64,000 bases of DNA. It comes from Streptomyces sp. S465 (GTDB taxonomy: Bacteria; Actinomycetota; Actinomycetes; Streptomycetales; Streptomycetaceae). The stretch covers positions 4,334,001 to 4,398,000 of the forward strand of contig NZ_CP114036.1 in assembly GCF_026898115.1 (NCBI RefSeq), given 5' to 3'. Positions 1 through 7,952 of the stretch are shown here, piece by piece. The translations under genes were made by a program, and so were the position numbers. Each line of letters starts with the position of its first letter. The stretch's first letter is position 1. The notes beneath the pieces were generated by a model. It was given only the letters and a program-made list of their open reading frames with translations. It ran no database searches and had not been told where the DNA came from.

Positions 1-251
1 CCGAGGAGTCCGGCGTCGGTCAGCGCGGCCGCGGCCATGCACAGCCCCAGCTGAGTGGCGCGGTCCTTGAACCGCAGCCCCTTCTTGCCGATGAGGGCGG
101 CCGGATCCACCGGGTCCGCACCGGCCACCGGGCCGTGCCGCAGCCCGCCGGGCTCGTTCAGTCCGGGCAGGACGACCCCGACGCCCGTGACCGCCACGGC
201 CGTCGCCGCCGCTGATGTTGTCGCTGTCGCCGTCGTCGCTGCCGCCGTCAT
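1..251 (-). CDS. Ketosynthase-type protein, N-terminal part (runs off left edge)
   Basis: Translating the minus strand from the ATG at 251 gives an uninterrupted frame to the window edge. After an Ala/Thr-rich leader of about 20 residues comes a segment AVAVTGVGVVLPG, the usual beta-ketoacyl synthase N-terminal strand. It is followed by GLRFKDRATQLGL and an Ala-rich helix, also normal for KS N-termini. The start overlaps the stop of the preceding ketosynthase by ATGA (248-251), so the two are probably translationally coupled. Active-site residues lie beyond the edge, so I cannot tell a catalytic KS from a chain-length-factor-like partner. It appears to be the third KS-type gene in a row with an ACP, which suggests a type II PKS supplying the acyl cap of the peptide. 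Confidence 0.7.
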   Translation of the reverse strand, partial: MTAAATTATATTSAAATAVAVTGVGVVLPGLNEPGGLRHGPVAGADPVDPAALIGKKGLRFKDRATQLGLCMAAAALTDAGLL

Positions 252-1375
252 GCCGCACCCGCCACGATCGCGACGGCGTTGACGCCGCCGAAGCCGAAGC
301 CGTTGACCTGGGCCACCCGGACCGGTGCGGTGAGCGGACGGTCACTGACCAGCCGCAGCCCCTCGCCCTCGGGCAGCGGCTCGGTGAGGTTGGCGATCGG
401 CGGTATCCGGCCGCTCTCGACCGACCGGAGCGCCACGATCAGGCTCATCAGCCCGGCGGAGCCGGAGGTGTGCCCGGTCAGTGCCTTGATCCCGGTGAAG
501 GCGGGGGAGGCGCCCTTGAACACCTCGGCCACCGCCTCCGCCTCGGTGCGGTCGTTGAGCGGCGTTCCGGTGGCGTGCAGCACCACCAGGTCGATGTCCT
601 CGGGGCGGCTGCCCGCCGCCCGCTGGGCCTGTTCGATGGAGGCCCGCACCCCGTCCGCGTCGGGCGCGGTCTGGTGGTAGGCGTCGCAGTTGACCGCGAC
701 CGAGCGCAGCCAGCCGCGGACCGGACGCCCGGCCGCCGGCTCGCGGCGCAGCACGATCGCCGCGGCGCCCTCGCCGAGGATGGTCCCCTGCCGGTCCCGG
801 TCGAAGGGGCGCACCTGCGGCGGCGGGTCGAACTGCACCCGGTCGGCGAGGCCGAACATGGACTCGGTCACCGTGTCGCAGCCGGCCACGATCACCGTGT
901 CGGTCTCGCCCTGTGCCAGCAGGTCCCAGCCGAGCGCCAGCGCGTAGAGCGAGGCGGAGCAGGCACCGGCGAAGGTGTGGGTGTCGTACGCGCCGAAGCG
1001 GCGGCGCAGCGCGGGCCCGAAGTCGAGGCCGTCCGCGGTGAAGGGGACGCCGTCGCGCCACCACAGCTCCAGCGAGCGCAGCTCCCGCAGCCCGGTGCCG
1101 ACCAGCACCGGGACCCCGCCGAGGTCGTCGGGGAGCCCGGCGTCCGCGGCGGCCTGGCGCACCGCCTCCATCAGGAAGCGGGTGGCGCGGCCGGGTTCGT
1201 CGCCGTCGCCGGTGCGGTCGTCGATCTCGAAGAGCTGCCGTGCGGTGAACCGCCGCTCGTCGAAGCCGCGCAGCGGCCCGATGCCGCTGCGGCCCTCGCA
1301 CAGGGACGCGAAGATCTCGTCGGGGTCGTCGCCGATGCTGGCGATGGCGCCGATACCGGTGATCGGGAAGCTCAT
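248..1375 (-). CDS. Beta-ketoacyl synthase (FabF/KS-II type), second of the KS genes
   Basis: 375 aa thiolase-fold ketosynthase. The start is the ATG at 1375, which overlaps the upstream KS stop by ATGA; a longer open frame to 1582 lies inside that gene. The Cys-His-His set is visible: Cys in GACSAS, His in HATGTPLND (Ala instead of the usual Gly), and Lys/His in KALTGHTSGSAG, ending in a NGFGFGGVN motif. It should therefore be able to condense ACP-bound chains with malonyl-ACP, although the pair may act as KS/CLF-like heterodimer with its neighbour. It is slightly shorter than typical FabF (about 410 aa). The operon order is mbtH, ACP, KS, KS, KS. Involvement in making an unsaturated or aryl acyl starter for the NRPS is inference from the gene set. 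Confidence 0.85.
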   Translation of the reverse strand: MSFPITGIGAIASIGDDPDEIFASLCEGRSGIGPLRGFDERRFTARQLFEIDDRTGDGDEPGRATRFLMEAVRQAAADAGLPDDLGGVPVLVGTGLRELRSLELWWRDGVPFTADGLDFGPALRRRFGAYDTHTFAGACSASLYALALGWDLLAQGETDTVIVAGCDTVTESMFGLADRVQFDPPPQVRPFDRDRQGTILGEGAAAIVLRREPAAGRPVRGWLRSVAVNCDAYHQTAPDADGVRASIEQAQRAAGSRPEDIDLVVLHATGTPLNDRTEAEAVAEVFKGASPAFTGIKALTGHTSGSAGLMSLIVALRSVESGRIPPIANLTEPLPEGEGLRLVSDRPLTAPVRVAQVNGFGFGGVNAVAIVAGAA

Positions 1376-2703
1376 GAGCCGCTCCGCGATCCCGCCGGGG
1401 TCCCGCTGCCGGCCTCGGCCTGCTCGGCTCCCCTGGCTTCCTTGGCCTGCTCGGCCTCCTCGTCGCCCTCGTACTTGCCGAGGATGACGATGGCGTTGTT
1501 GCCGCCGAAGGCCAGGCCGTTGTTCTGGACGACCCGCAGATCGGCGTCGACGGCCTGGTTGGGCACGCAGTCGATCTCGCACTCGGGGTCGGTCACCGTG
1601 TGGTTGATGGTCGGCGGGATGAAGCCGTGGGTGATGGCGAGTCCGCAGGCGATCGCGCCCAGGGCGCTGGCGGCGCCCATGGTGTGTCCCAGCATGGACT
1701 TCAGGGAGATGGTGCGCGGTGTCGCGGCATCGAAGACCTGGCGGATCGCCCGGGACTCGGTGATGTCATTGGCCTTGGTGCCGGTGCCGTGGGCCGAGAT
1801 CAGGTCGACCTCTTCCGGTTTGACCCCGGCGTTGTTCAGGGCGAGCTCCATGCACGCGGCGACGCTGTCCCCGTTGGGCGCCACCTGGTGGTAGGCGTCG
1901 CAGTTGAGGCCGTAGCCGAGCACCTCGGCGTAGATACGGGCGCCGCGCGCCAGCGCCGACTCCAGGCTCTCCAGCACCAGCACCCCGGCGCCCTCGCCGG
2001 TGAGGATGCCCTTGCGGTTCACATCGAAGGGCTGGCAGCACTCGGGCGCGATGGTGCCCAGCCGGTAGAAGCCGGTGAAGGTCTTGCGGCACATCGCGTC
2101 CGCGCCGCCGCACAGGGCGTACTCGACCTCTCCGGAGCTCACCGCGTCGAAGCCGTAGCCGATCGAGTAGTTGCCCGCGGAACAGGCGGTCGCGATCGTC
2201 AGCGCCTCGACGTCGGTGAGCTGGAGCTCCTGTGCGATGGCGGTGGACAGCCGGGCGGCTGGCACCCGGCGCACCGTCTGCCGGTCCATCCGCTCGGGGC
2301 CCTCGGCGAGTTCGGTCGCCACCAGCTGGTCGAGTTCGAAGGACTCACCGTCCGTGGTGCCCACGGAGACCAGTCCCCGCCGGTCGCCCAGCCACGCGGG
2401 GTCGAGTCCCGCGTCCTGGACGGCCATCCGGGCCGCCGCCACGGCGAACCGGCTGGCCCGTCCGAGCTCCTCGACGGGGGTACTGGTGATCCACTGCTCG
2501 GGGGCGAACCCCCTGACCTCACACCCGTTGCCGTGTGCGAAGCCCTCGACGTCGAACACCGAGATGGGGCTGACTCCGCTGCGCCCCTCCCGCAGGCTCC
2601 GGGTGAAATCGGCGGCGCCGATCCCGATACTGGAAATGACGCCGAAACCGGTGAGCACCACACGGCGTTTCACCGCGTCGGCACCGGGACGTGATTCGGA
2701 CAT
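1372..2703 (-). CDS. Beta-ketoacyl synthase (FabF/KS-II type), first of the KS genes
   Basis: 443 aa. The start at 2703 is preceded by an AAGGGAAG ribosome binding site. All KS landmarks are present: nucleophile Cys in TACSAGN, His in AHGTGTKAND, Lys/His in SLKSMLGHTMGAAS and the glycine-rich C-terminal NNGLAFGGNN motif. A charged Glu/Ala-rich tail of about 30 residues follows the catalytic fold. The phrase FTGFYRLGTIAPE and the overall layout remind me of the KS of highly reducing type II PKS systems (ishigamide, skyllamycin and similar acyl units), but that is from memory and would need alignment. It is coupled by overlapping stop/start codons to the next KS and sits 36 bp downstream of the ACP gene. 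Confidence 0.9.
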   Translation of the reverse strand: MSESRPGADAVKRRVVLTGFGVISSIGIGAADFTRSLREGRSGVSPISVFDVEGFAHGNGCEVRGFAPEQWITSTPVEELGRASRFAVAAARMAVQDAGLDPAWLGDRRGLVSVGTTDGESFELDQLVATELAEGPERMDRQTVRRVPAARLSTAIAQELQLTDVEALTIATACSAGNYSIGYGFDAVSSGEVEYALCGGADAMCRKTFTGFYRLGTIAPECCQPFDVNRKGILTGEGAGVLVLESLESALARGARIYAEVLGYGLNCDAYHQVAPNGDSVAACMELALNNAGVKPEEVDLISAHGTGTKANDITESRAIRQVFDAATPRTISLKSMLGHTMGAASALGAIACGLAITHGFIPPTINHTVTDPECEIDCVPNQAVDADLRVVQNNGLAFGGNNAIVILGKYEGDEEAEQAKEARGAEQAEAGSGTPAGSRSGS

Positions 2704-2739
2704 GGTGACTTCCCTTTTGACTCGGCGGCCACGGGCCGG

Positions 2740-2991
2740 TTACCGGCTGGGGGCCTCCGCCACCACCTGGTAGACCTTTTCCAGATTCACCATTTCGCTC
2801 AGCTCGGACTGGTCAATGGTGATCTTGAACTCCTTCTCCAGGGAGGCGAGGATCTCGATGGCCCGGAGTGAGTCGGCGCCGTGGTCATCGATGAAGAGGC
2901 TGGTGTCGGTGACCTCGTCCTCTTCCAGTTCGAGAATGTCGCAGACGATCTCCTTGATGGTCGCCTGGAGCTCCGCAGTGATCGTGGCCAT
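2740..2991 (-). CDS. Acyl carrier protein
   Basis: 83 aa when started at the ATG at 2991, which has a well-placed GAGGAG about 9 bases upstream. An ATG at 3012 in the same frame would give 90 aa but has no ribosome binding site. The phosphopantetheine attachment motif is HGADSLRAIEI, with the serine near residue 40 of the shorter form. The protein is acidic and helical, as expected for a type II ACP. It lies between the MbtH gene and two ketosynthase genes in one leftward operon, so its likely job is to carry the growing acyl chain and hand it to the starter condensation domain of the first NRPS. Confidence 0.92.
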   Translation of the reverse strand: MATITAELQATIKEIVCDILELEEDEVTDTSLFIDDHGADSLRAIEILASLEKEFKITIDQSELSEMVNLEKVYQVVAEAPSR

Positions 2992-3081
2992 GCCGGTTTT
3001 CTCCTCATCCACGGTTTCGTTGACGCGTTGCTGTGCTGTGCTGTGTGGCCCGGTGCGGTGCGGTGCGGCCGGTCCGTGCCT

Positions 3082-3300
3082 TCAGGACCCGTCCGCCGCC
3101 ATGGCCTCGGCGAGGCTGCGCGGCCGCATGTCGGTCCAGTTCTCGTTGATGTAGTCGAGGCATTGCTGCCGCGGGGCAAGGCCGTGAACGGACTTCCAGC
3201 CGGCCGGTATCTCGGCGAAGGCGGGCCACAGGGAATGCTGTCCCTCGTCGTTCACCAGGACGTAGTAGTCGGCCCCGTCGTCCTCGAATGGATTAGCCAT
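3082..3300 (-). CDS. MbtH-like protein
   Basis: 72 aa, started at the ATG at 3300 with GGAAGGGAAG just upstream; an ATG at 3366 extends the frame without family similarity. It shows the family hallmarks: N-terminal NPFEDD, then LVNDEGQHSLWP, then the region around NENWTDMRP with the conserved tryptophans. MbtH proteins bind NRPS adenylation domains and are needed for their solubility or activity. This one is presumably the partner of the seven A domains encoded at 18084-55110, and of any trans-acting A domain that serves modules 1, 6 and 7. It is the first gene of the leftward mbtH-ACP-KS-KS-KS operon. Confidence 0.95.
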   Translation of the reverse strand: MANPFEDDGADYYVLVNDEGQHSLWPAFAEIPAGWKSVHGLAPRQQCLDYINENWTDMRPRSLAEAMAADGS

Positions 3301-3660
3301 CAGCTTCCCTTCCAGGGGTGCTCGCCCATTTCGGACCGACCATAGGCAGCCGTGATTCCGGCCCACAAGCTTCTTTGGCGACGAGCGACGGGAGGGGCGT
3401 GAGAGATTGCAATGAGAAGAATTTGATAAAGCGTTGCCAACGCCCGGCCCGCGCGTTCCGCCCTCAGCCGGGAACGCGAGAAAAGGGATGTTCGGCGCAG
3501 CACGACCCCCGCGGCGGACGTCGCGGCGTCACCCAGCCCGACCGCGCTACCACGCACCGTGACTTCGGGCCATCAAGAAATTCTCGGCTCCGGGCACCGG
3601 CCGGGAACCGGGGCGGTACCGTGACCGGGCCAACCGCTGTCCACCGCCGAGGAGTCGCCG
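3301..3660. promoter_or_regulatory. Divergent intergenic region between mbtH-like and type II TE genes
   Basis: No convincing gene lies here. On the minus strand, TTGTGG (3363-3368) and TATGGT (3339-3344) are 18 bases apart and end about 40 bases before the mbtH-like start, which is a plausible housekeeping-type promoter for the mbtH-ACP-KS operon. The stretch around 3400-3440 is unusually AT-rich for this genome, consistent with promoter DNA. A promoter for the rightward thioesterase must also lie here, but I see no clear match. No long inverted repeat was found. Confidence 0.35.
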
Positions 3661-4410
3661 GTGTCCCGGGCACTGTTCCATCCGCTTCCCCGCCCAGCCG
3701 CCGACCGGACCCTGCTGTGCCTGAGCTTCTGCGGCGGCGGTACGGCCTCCTTCCGGCCCTGGGCCGAGGCCCTGCCGCCGGACGTGGAACTGGCCTTGTA
3801 CTGCTACCCCGGCCGCGAGGGCCGATACACCGTGCCGTTCGCGGCCGACTGGAACGCGCTGGTCGAGGACGCGCTGACCGCCGTCCGGGCCGTCGCCGCG
3901 ACGCGTCCGTACGTCCTGCTGGGGCACAGCATGGGCGCCTGGGTCGGCTTCGAGCTGACGTGCCGGCTCGAGGCGGGCGCCGGCACCCCGCCACAGGCTC
4001 TGGTGGTCTCCGCCTCCGACTCCCCCACCCGCTGGGCCGAGAAGAGCCGCCGGAGCCCGCGCGCGAGCGACACCGACGAGCAGCTCCTGACCTGGATGAG
4101 CACGGTGGGCCAGCTCGCCCCCGAGGTGCTGGGGGAGCCCGATCTGTGCGCGATGGCGCTGGAGGTCTTCCGCGCCGATCTGCGGCTCTCCGACGGCTAC
4201 CGCTACCGCGAGGGCCTCGCGGTGCGCACACCGCTCCAGGTGCTGTACGGCGCGGACGACGACCTCGACGCCCCGGCCGACCGCTGGCGCCCCCTGGCCG
4301 CCGGGGAGTTCCGGGCCGACGAGCTGCCGGGCGGGCACTTCTACACCCCCGAGGTATGGGCCCGCCTACCCGAGTCGGTAGCCGCGCTGACCCCGTCGGC
4401 GGCGCGGTAG
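3661..4410 (+). CDS. Type II (external) thioesterase
   Basis: 249 aa alpha/beta hydrolase with a GTG start at 3661 preceded by GAGGAG. It has the thioesterase pattern: LLCLSFCGGG near the N-terminus (oxyanion strand), the nucleophile elbow GHSMGAW with Ser near residue 90, an aspartate in the YGADDD segment and the catalytic His in GGHFY near the C-terminus. External thioesterases of this class remove misprimed or stalled acyl groups from carrier proteins of NRPS and PKS lines. It is divergent from the mbtH/ACP/KS operon and belongs functionally with the NRPS. An IS630 remnant begins 77 bp downstream of its stop, so the arm of the cluster appears to have been interrupted after it. Confidence 0.92.
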   Translation: MSRALFHPLPRPAADRTLLCLSFCGGGTASFRPWAEALPPDVELALYCYPGREGRYTVPFAADWNALVEDALTAVRAVAATRPYVLLGHSMGAWVGFELTCRLEAGAGTPPQALVVSASDSPTRWAEKSRRSPRASDTDEQLLTWMSTVGQLAPEVLGEPDLCAMALEVFRADLRLSDGYRYREGLAVRTPLQVLYGADDDLDAPADRWRPLAAGEFRADELPGGHFYTPEVWARLPESVAALTPSAAR

Positions 4411-4487
4411 CCCCGACCCCCGTGCGCTGCTGTTCCGCCGGCGCGCCGCAACCCCGCCCCCCGCGCTGCTGTTCCATCGGCGCGCTA

Positions 4488-4662
4488 GTGGCTCGTCTCA
4501 CATCGTTGACCGGACAATCGACGTGCCTTCCGTCGGTCAGCAGACTGGCTTCAGGACCTGATCTTGGAGGTGGTCGTGGGACGTCGAGCGAGTGTGTTCG
4601 TCCGGCCGGTGAGTATGGAGGAAGGCCGCAAGCTGCAGCGGATCAATAAGCCTCTGAGGTGA
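4488..4662 (+). mobile_element. IS630-family element, left-end remnant
   Basis: A terminal repeat GTGGCTCGTCTCAC begins at 4488 straight after a TA dinucleotide, the usual IS630 target. About 90 bases in, a GTG at 4576 opens a frame whose 28 residues (with motifs SVFVRPVSMEEG and KLQRI) match the start of Streptomyces IS630 transposases as I know them. The frame is cut off by a stop at 4660-4662, and no downstream transposase sequence follows. What remains is the 5' end only. A second IS630 remnant in the opposite orientation lies at 7677-7952, and the two bracket the LysR-SnoaL-SDR-hydrolase cassette. Confidence 0.7.
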
Positions 4663-4670
4663 TCAACCGC

Positions 4671-5531
4671 TTAGGCAGTCACGGCCGACATGCGGAACGC
4701 GGCCACCAGTCGGCTGCTGTCCGCGGCCCGGGTTGCCACGACGATGTGGCTCGGTTCGACGCCGTGTAGCGGGATGGTGGTGAGGTCGGGTCGGGTGCCG
4801 CCGGTGTGCAGGGCGGCCGGGATGATGGCCACGGCCTGTCCGGCGGCTATGTATTCGAGCTTGTCCTCAATGGTCTCGACCGAGGGTCCGTCGGGTGCGG
4901 GGCGGCCTCCCGGCCGCGGGTCGATGCGCCAGTACGCGTCCCATTCCGGATCCGGGAAGCGGGGGATCGGCTCCCCCTCGATGTCGTCGAGCGTGACCGA
5001 CTCCTTGCCCGCCAGCCGGTGCCCGACCGGTACGAGCAGCATCTTCGGCTCGTCGTAGAGGACCGTCACGTCCAGGCCGTCGGTCTGCAGCGGCAGCCGG
5101 GTGATCGCCGCGTCGACCCGCCGGTCGAGCAGGGCCTGGCGCGGCTCGTTCCAGTTCAGGTGCAGCGTACGTACATCGGCGTCGGGGTGTTTGTGCCGCA
5201 GATTCCGCACCACCGGGGTGACGATCAGGCCCGCGGTGTAGCCGACGGTGATCCGGGTAGGCCGCGCGGCGGCCCGGGCGGCGGCCGTGGCCTGCCGGGC
5301 CGAGCGCACCAAGGCGCGTGCGTGAGGGAGGAAGGCCTCTCCCGCTTCGGTGAGCCGCGTGCCTTGTCGCGTCCGGTCGAAAAGCCGCGCACCCACCTGG
5401 GCCTCGAGCTGGCTGATCTGCCGGCTCAGCGACGGCTGCGCGATGTGCAGCTCGGCCGCGGCTCGGCCGTAGTGCAGATGTGACGCGACGGTGGTGAAGT
5501 AGCGCACCAGCCGAATGTCGAGATCTGTCAT
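4671..5531 (-). CDS. LysR-family transcriptional regulator
   Basis: 286 aa. The N-terminal winged helix-turn-helix is typical: LVRYFTTVASHLHYGRAAAEL followed by QPSLSRQISQLE and RLTEAGEAF. A LysR substrate-binding domain follows from about residue 90 (ITVGYTAGL onward). It is divergent from the SnoaL-like/SDR/hydrolase genes with only 62 bp between, and a perfect 12-bp palindrome sits in that gap, so it is likely to control them and itself. The inducer cannot be read from sequence. The whole unit lies between IS630 remnants and is probably not part of the peptide pathway. Confidence 0.92.
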   Translation of the reverse strand: MTDLDIRLVRYFTTVASHLHYGRAAAELHIAQPSLSRQISQLEAQVGARLFDRTRQGTRLTEAGEAFLPHARALVRSARQATAAARAAARPTRITVGYTAGLIVTPVVRNLRHKHPDADVRTLHLNWNEPRQALLDRRVDAAITRLPLQTDGLDVTVLYDEPKMLLVPVGHRLAGKESVTLDDIEGEPIPRFPDPEWDAYWRIDPRPGGRPAPDGPSVETIEDKLEYIAAGQAVAIIPAALHTGGTRPDLTTIPLHGVEPSHIVVATRAADSSRLVAAFRMSAVTA

Positions 5532-5548
5532 GCCTGAATGGTATGACG

Positions 5549-5560
5549 TGTTCCGGAACA
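5549..5560. promoter_or_regulatory. Perfect palindrome TGTTCCGGAACA, candidate LysR operator
   Basis: A 12-bp perfect inverted repeat lies 18 bp from the LysR start and 34-43 bp from the SnoaL-like start, in the middle of their divergent spacer. Position and symmetry fit a LysR-type regulator site. No binding data; the assignment is inference. Confidence 0.35.
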
Positions 5561-5593
5561 GGTCTTTGATGACCGAGAGTCTGCGTCCCTACC

Positions 5594-6019
5594 GTGAAAT
5601 CCATGGCAAACGACAATGAAATCGCGGTCCGGCGTTTCTACGAGGCACTCTCCACCGGTGACAGCGCGCTGGTCGATGAGGCCCTCGCCGCCGGCTGGGA
5701 GGCCGTCCCGGCCCTGCGCGCCGGGGGCGGCCCAGAGGGGTGGAAGGCGAGCATTGCTCACCTTCGTGGTGTGTTCAGTGACCTGACCGTCGAGATCGAG
5801 CACGTCGTCGTGAACCGGGACATGGTCGCAGTGCGGGCGGTCAGCCGCGGGAAGCACACCGGCGAGCTGCTCGGTGTCGAGGGCACCGGCCGCGAGGTCG
5901 AGTTCCGGGCGGCCGACTTCCACCAGGTGGTCGACGGCCGCATCGTGCGGACCTGGCACCTGGAGGACTACTTTTCGCTCGCCACCCAGATCGGACTGGA
6001 GTTCACCCGTGGCGCTTGA
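5594..6019 (+). CDS. SnoaL-like / NTF2-fold polyketide-cyclase family protein
   Basis: 141 aa from a GTG at 5594, or 138 aa from the in-frame ATG at 5603; neither has a clear ribosome binding site, so the start is uncertain. The pattern is that of SnoaL-like ester cyclases: NEIAVRRFYEALSTGD at the N-terminus, a mid-region IEHVVVNRDMVAVR, and the closing sequence VDGRIVRTWHLEDY. Members catalyse aldol cyclisations or act as hydrolases and isomerases on small substrates; the specific reaction here is unknown. Its stop overlaps the SDR start by 11 bp, so it forms an operon with the SDR and hydrolase, divergent from the LysR regulator. Confidence 0.8.
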   Translation: MKSMANDNEIAVRRFYEALSTGDSALVDEALAAGWEAVPALRAGGGPEGWKASIAHLRGVFSDLTVEIEHVVVNRDMVAVRAVSRGKHTGELLGVEGTGREVEFRAADFHQVVDGRIVRTWHLEDYFSLATQIGLEFTRGA

Positions 6020-6767
6020 CGGAAAGACGGCGGTGGTGACTGGGGCGGCCCGGGGCATCGGATACGCATACTGCCGGCGGCTCGCCGCGGACGGCGCGCA
6101 CGTGGTCGCCGTCGACATCGACGACCCGGTGGACGCCGTGAGCGAGCTGCCGGGCGGCGGCGACAAGCTGGGACTGATGTGCGATATCAGTGAGCCGTCG
6201 CAGGTCGACGCCGTGACCCGCACGGTCCTCGACCGGTACGGGCGCTGCGACATCCTCGTCAACAATGCCGGCATCTTCCCCTTCACCGACCTGGAGCACC
6301 TGTCGATCGAGCTGTGGCGCAAGGTGCAGGCGGTCAACGTCGAGTCGATCCTGCTCTTCGCTCGGGCGTTCGCGCCGGGGATGCGGGCCGCGGGGTGGGG
6401 GCGCATCGTCAATACCGGCTCGGGCATCACCCTGACCCAGAACCGCGACCTCGCGTACATGACCAGCAAGGGCACCGTGCACGTGCTGACCCGGGCGCTC
6501 GCCAACGAACTCGGCGACAGCGGCATCACGGTCAACGCGATAGCACCCGGCCTGGTGGCGACCCAGGGCTTCCTGGGCCGGGCCCGGCCCAACGGCCCGA
6601 CAACCGACGAGGTCTTCGCCCGTGTGACGGCCCTGCAGACCATCAAGCGCCAGTCGGTCGCGGCGGACCTCGGTAACGCCCTGGGCTTCCTGGTATCCGA
6701 CGACGCCGACTTCATCACCGGCCAGATCCTGCACGTCGACGGCGGCATGACACGTACGGGAGCCTGA
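6009..6767 (+). CDS. Short-chain dehydrogenase/reductase (SDR)
   Basis: 252 aa from the GTG at 6009, chosen because the Rossmann strand begins within five residues of it; the open frame upstream belongs to the overlapping SnoaL-like gene. Classical SDR features are TGAARGIG (cofactor loop, residues about 11-18), NNAG, a catalytic serine in NTGSG, the YMTSK motif (Tyr-x-x-x-Lys) and the PGLV segment, ending in GQILHVDGGMTR. An acidic residue at the end of beta-2 (AVDIDD) favours NAD over NADP. It is likely to oxidise or reduce a small alcohol/ketone in a degradative pathway shared with the neighbours; the substrate is unknown. Confidence 0.9.
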   Translation: MALDGKTAVVTGAARGIGYAYCRRLAADGAHVVAVDIDDPVDAVSELPGGGDKLGLMCDISEPSQVDAVTRTVLDRYGRCDILVNNAGIFPFTDLEHLSIELWRKVQAVNVESILLFARAFAPGMRAAGWGRIVNTGSGITLTQNRDLAYMTSKGTVHVLTRALANELGDSGITVNAIAPGLVATQGFLGRARPNGPTTDEVFARVTALQTIKRQSVAADLGNALGFLVSDDADFITGQILHVDGGMTRTGA

Positions 6768-6768
6768 C

Positions 6769-7677
6769 ATGCTCGAAGCCATCGCCGACCGTTTCAGCAC
6801 CTCGCCACGCTCGCCCGTGCTGCACTCCCCCGCCGAGCACGGGCTGGACTTCGAGGACGTCACGTTCCCCTCCGAGGACGGGGTTCCCCTTGAAGGCTGG
6901 TTCGTGCCGGCCCCCGGCTCCGACCGAATCGTGATCGTCAACCATCCGCGCTTCTTCAGTCGTTCGGGGCTGCCGTCCCATCTGGAGCCCTGGCGGTCGG
7001 TCCACGGCGAGACCGGCAATGACATCGAGGTCGACTTCGTGCCGGACATCGCGCTCCTGCACGCCGCCGGCTACCACGTCCTCGCCTACGACCTGCGCAA
7101 CTTCGGCCTCAGCGGCGCCGCCAACGGTGGCGTGACCACCAGCGGCAGATTCGAGTCGCGCGACGTCGTGGGGTCCCTGCGGTATGTGCGGTCGCGTCCT
7201 GACCTGCGCGGGGCGCGGATCGCGCTGTTCAGCCGCTGCCTGGGCGCCGACGCCACGCTGTTCGCGATGCAGCGGGCCCCGCAGGAGTTCACGGACGTCT
7301 GCTGCCTGGTCGCGTGCCAGCCGCTGTCGCCGCGCGCGGTTCTGGAGCGAACGCTCGAGCGGCGCTGCATCCCGGCCGAGCGGATGGAGGAGCTGGACCG
7401 GCTGATCAGACTCCGCACCAGCTTCGGCCTCGACGAGATGTCCCCGGTCGAGACCGGCGCGGCCGGCAGCGTCCGGGTGCCGACGCTCGTCTACCAGGTC
7501 CACGACGACCTCATGACGCGGCCGGCCGATGTCCAGTCCATGTTCGACGCCATCCCCTCGGACGTGCCGAAGGAGCTGTTCTGGATCTACGGCACCACGC
7601 GTCGCTGGGACGGATACCTGCACTTCCAGAAAGACCCGGACCGCATTCTGGAGTGGCTTGCCGGCCACATAGGTTAG
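6769..7677 (+). CDS. Alpha/beta hydrolase with a cysteine at the nucleophile position
   Basis: 302 aa, started one base after the SDR stop. The alpha/beta-hydrolase core is recognisable: IVIVNHPRFFS, then HVLAYDLRNFGLSG, then the elbow IALFSRCLGAD, and a final YGTTRRWDGYLHF. The usual G-x-S-x-G elbow reads F-S-R-C-L-G, so the nucleophile would be Cys rather than Ser, as in dienelactone hydrolases. The stop codon TAG lies exactly at the TA flank of an IS630 remnant, so the last few residues may have been altered by the insertion, although the length is normal. It is the third gene of the SnoaL/SDR/hydrolase operon. Confidence 0.8.
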   Translation: MLEAIADRFSTSPRSPVLHSPAEHGLDFEDVTFPSEDGVPLEGWFVPAPGSDRIVIVNHPRFFSRSGLPSHLEPWRSVHGETGNDIEVDFVPDIALLHAAGYHVLAYDLRNFGLSGAANGGVTTSGRFESRDVVGSLRYVRSRPDLRGARIALFSRCLGADATLFAMQRAPQEFTDVCCLVACQPLSPRAVLERTLERRCIPAERMEELDRLIRLRTSFGLDEMSPVETGAAGSVRVPTLVYQVHDDLMTRPADVQSMFDAIPSDVPKELFWIYGTTRRWDGYLHFQKDPDRILEWLAGHIG

Positions 7678-7952
7678 TGGCTTGTCACGCAGCCTTGGCC
7701 GGGTAATGGGTCCAGGTGCGGATGGGTGAGTCGGGGGCGAAGTTCGTCTGGCAGGTAGACCAGCTCGACTTGGTGGGCCGCGGCCCATGCCCGGATGTTC
7801 GGGTGCTTGTGCGGGGAGAAGCTGTCCAGTACGACGCAGAGCTTCTCCCCGGGCCAGCGGGCGCGAAGGCCTTGAGCAGGCCGAGGAATTCCTGCCCTGC
7901 CCGGAGACCGACAGCCGATCAATTACCGCGTCAACCATCCGAGCCGAGCCAC
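7677..7952 (-). mobile_element. Internally deleted IS630-family element with both ends
   Basis: The element starts with GTGGCTTGTCAC after TA (7675-7676) and ends with the inverted counterpart GAGCCGAGCCAC before TA (7953-7954). Inside, the minus strand encodes a broken transposase C-terminus: ARWPGEKLCVVLDSFSPHKH and VELVYLP, then, in another frame and joined across a deletion, NFAPDSPIRTWTHYPAK. These are the last conserved blocks of Streptomyces IS630 transposases, including the DDE-region strand. At about 276 bp with frameshifts it cannot move by itself, although the ends could still be mobilised in trans. Confidence 0.75.

Noticed and set aside
3661..4410. Type II TE as a proline iminopeptidase or lipase
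   Set aside because: Length of 249 aa, the GHSMGAW elbow, the GGHFY histidine and the NRPS neighbourhood fit external thioesterases better.
7677..7952. Intact IS630 insertion sequence
   Set aside because: Only about 276 bp with frameshifted transposase blocks and an internal deletion.
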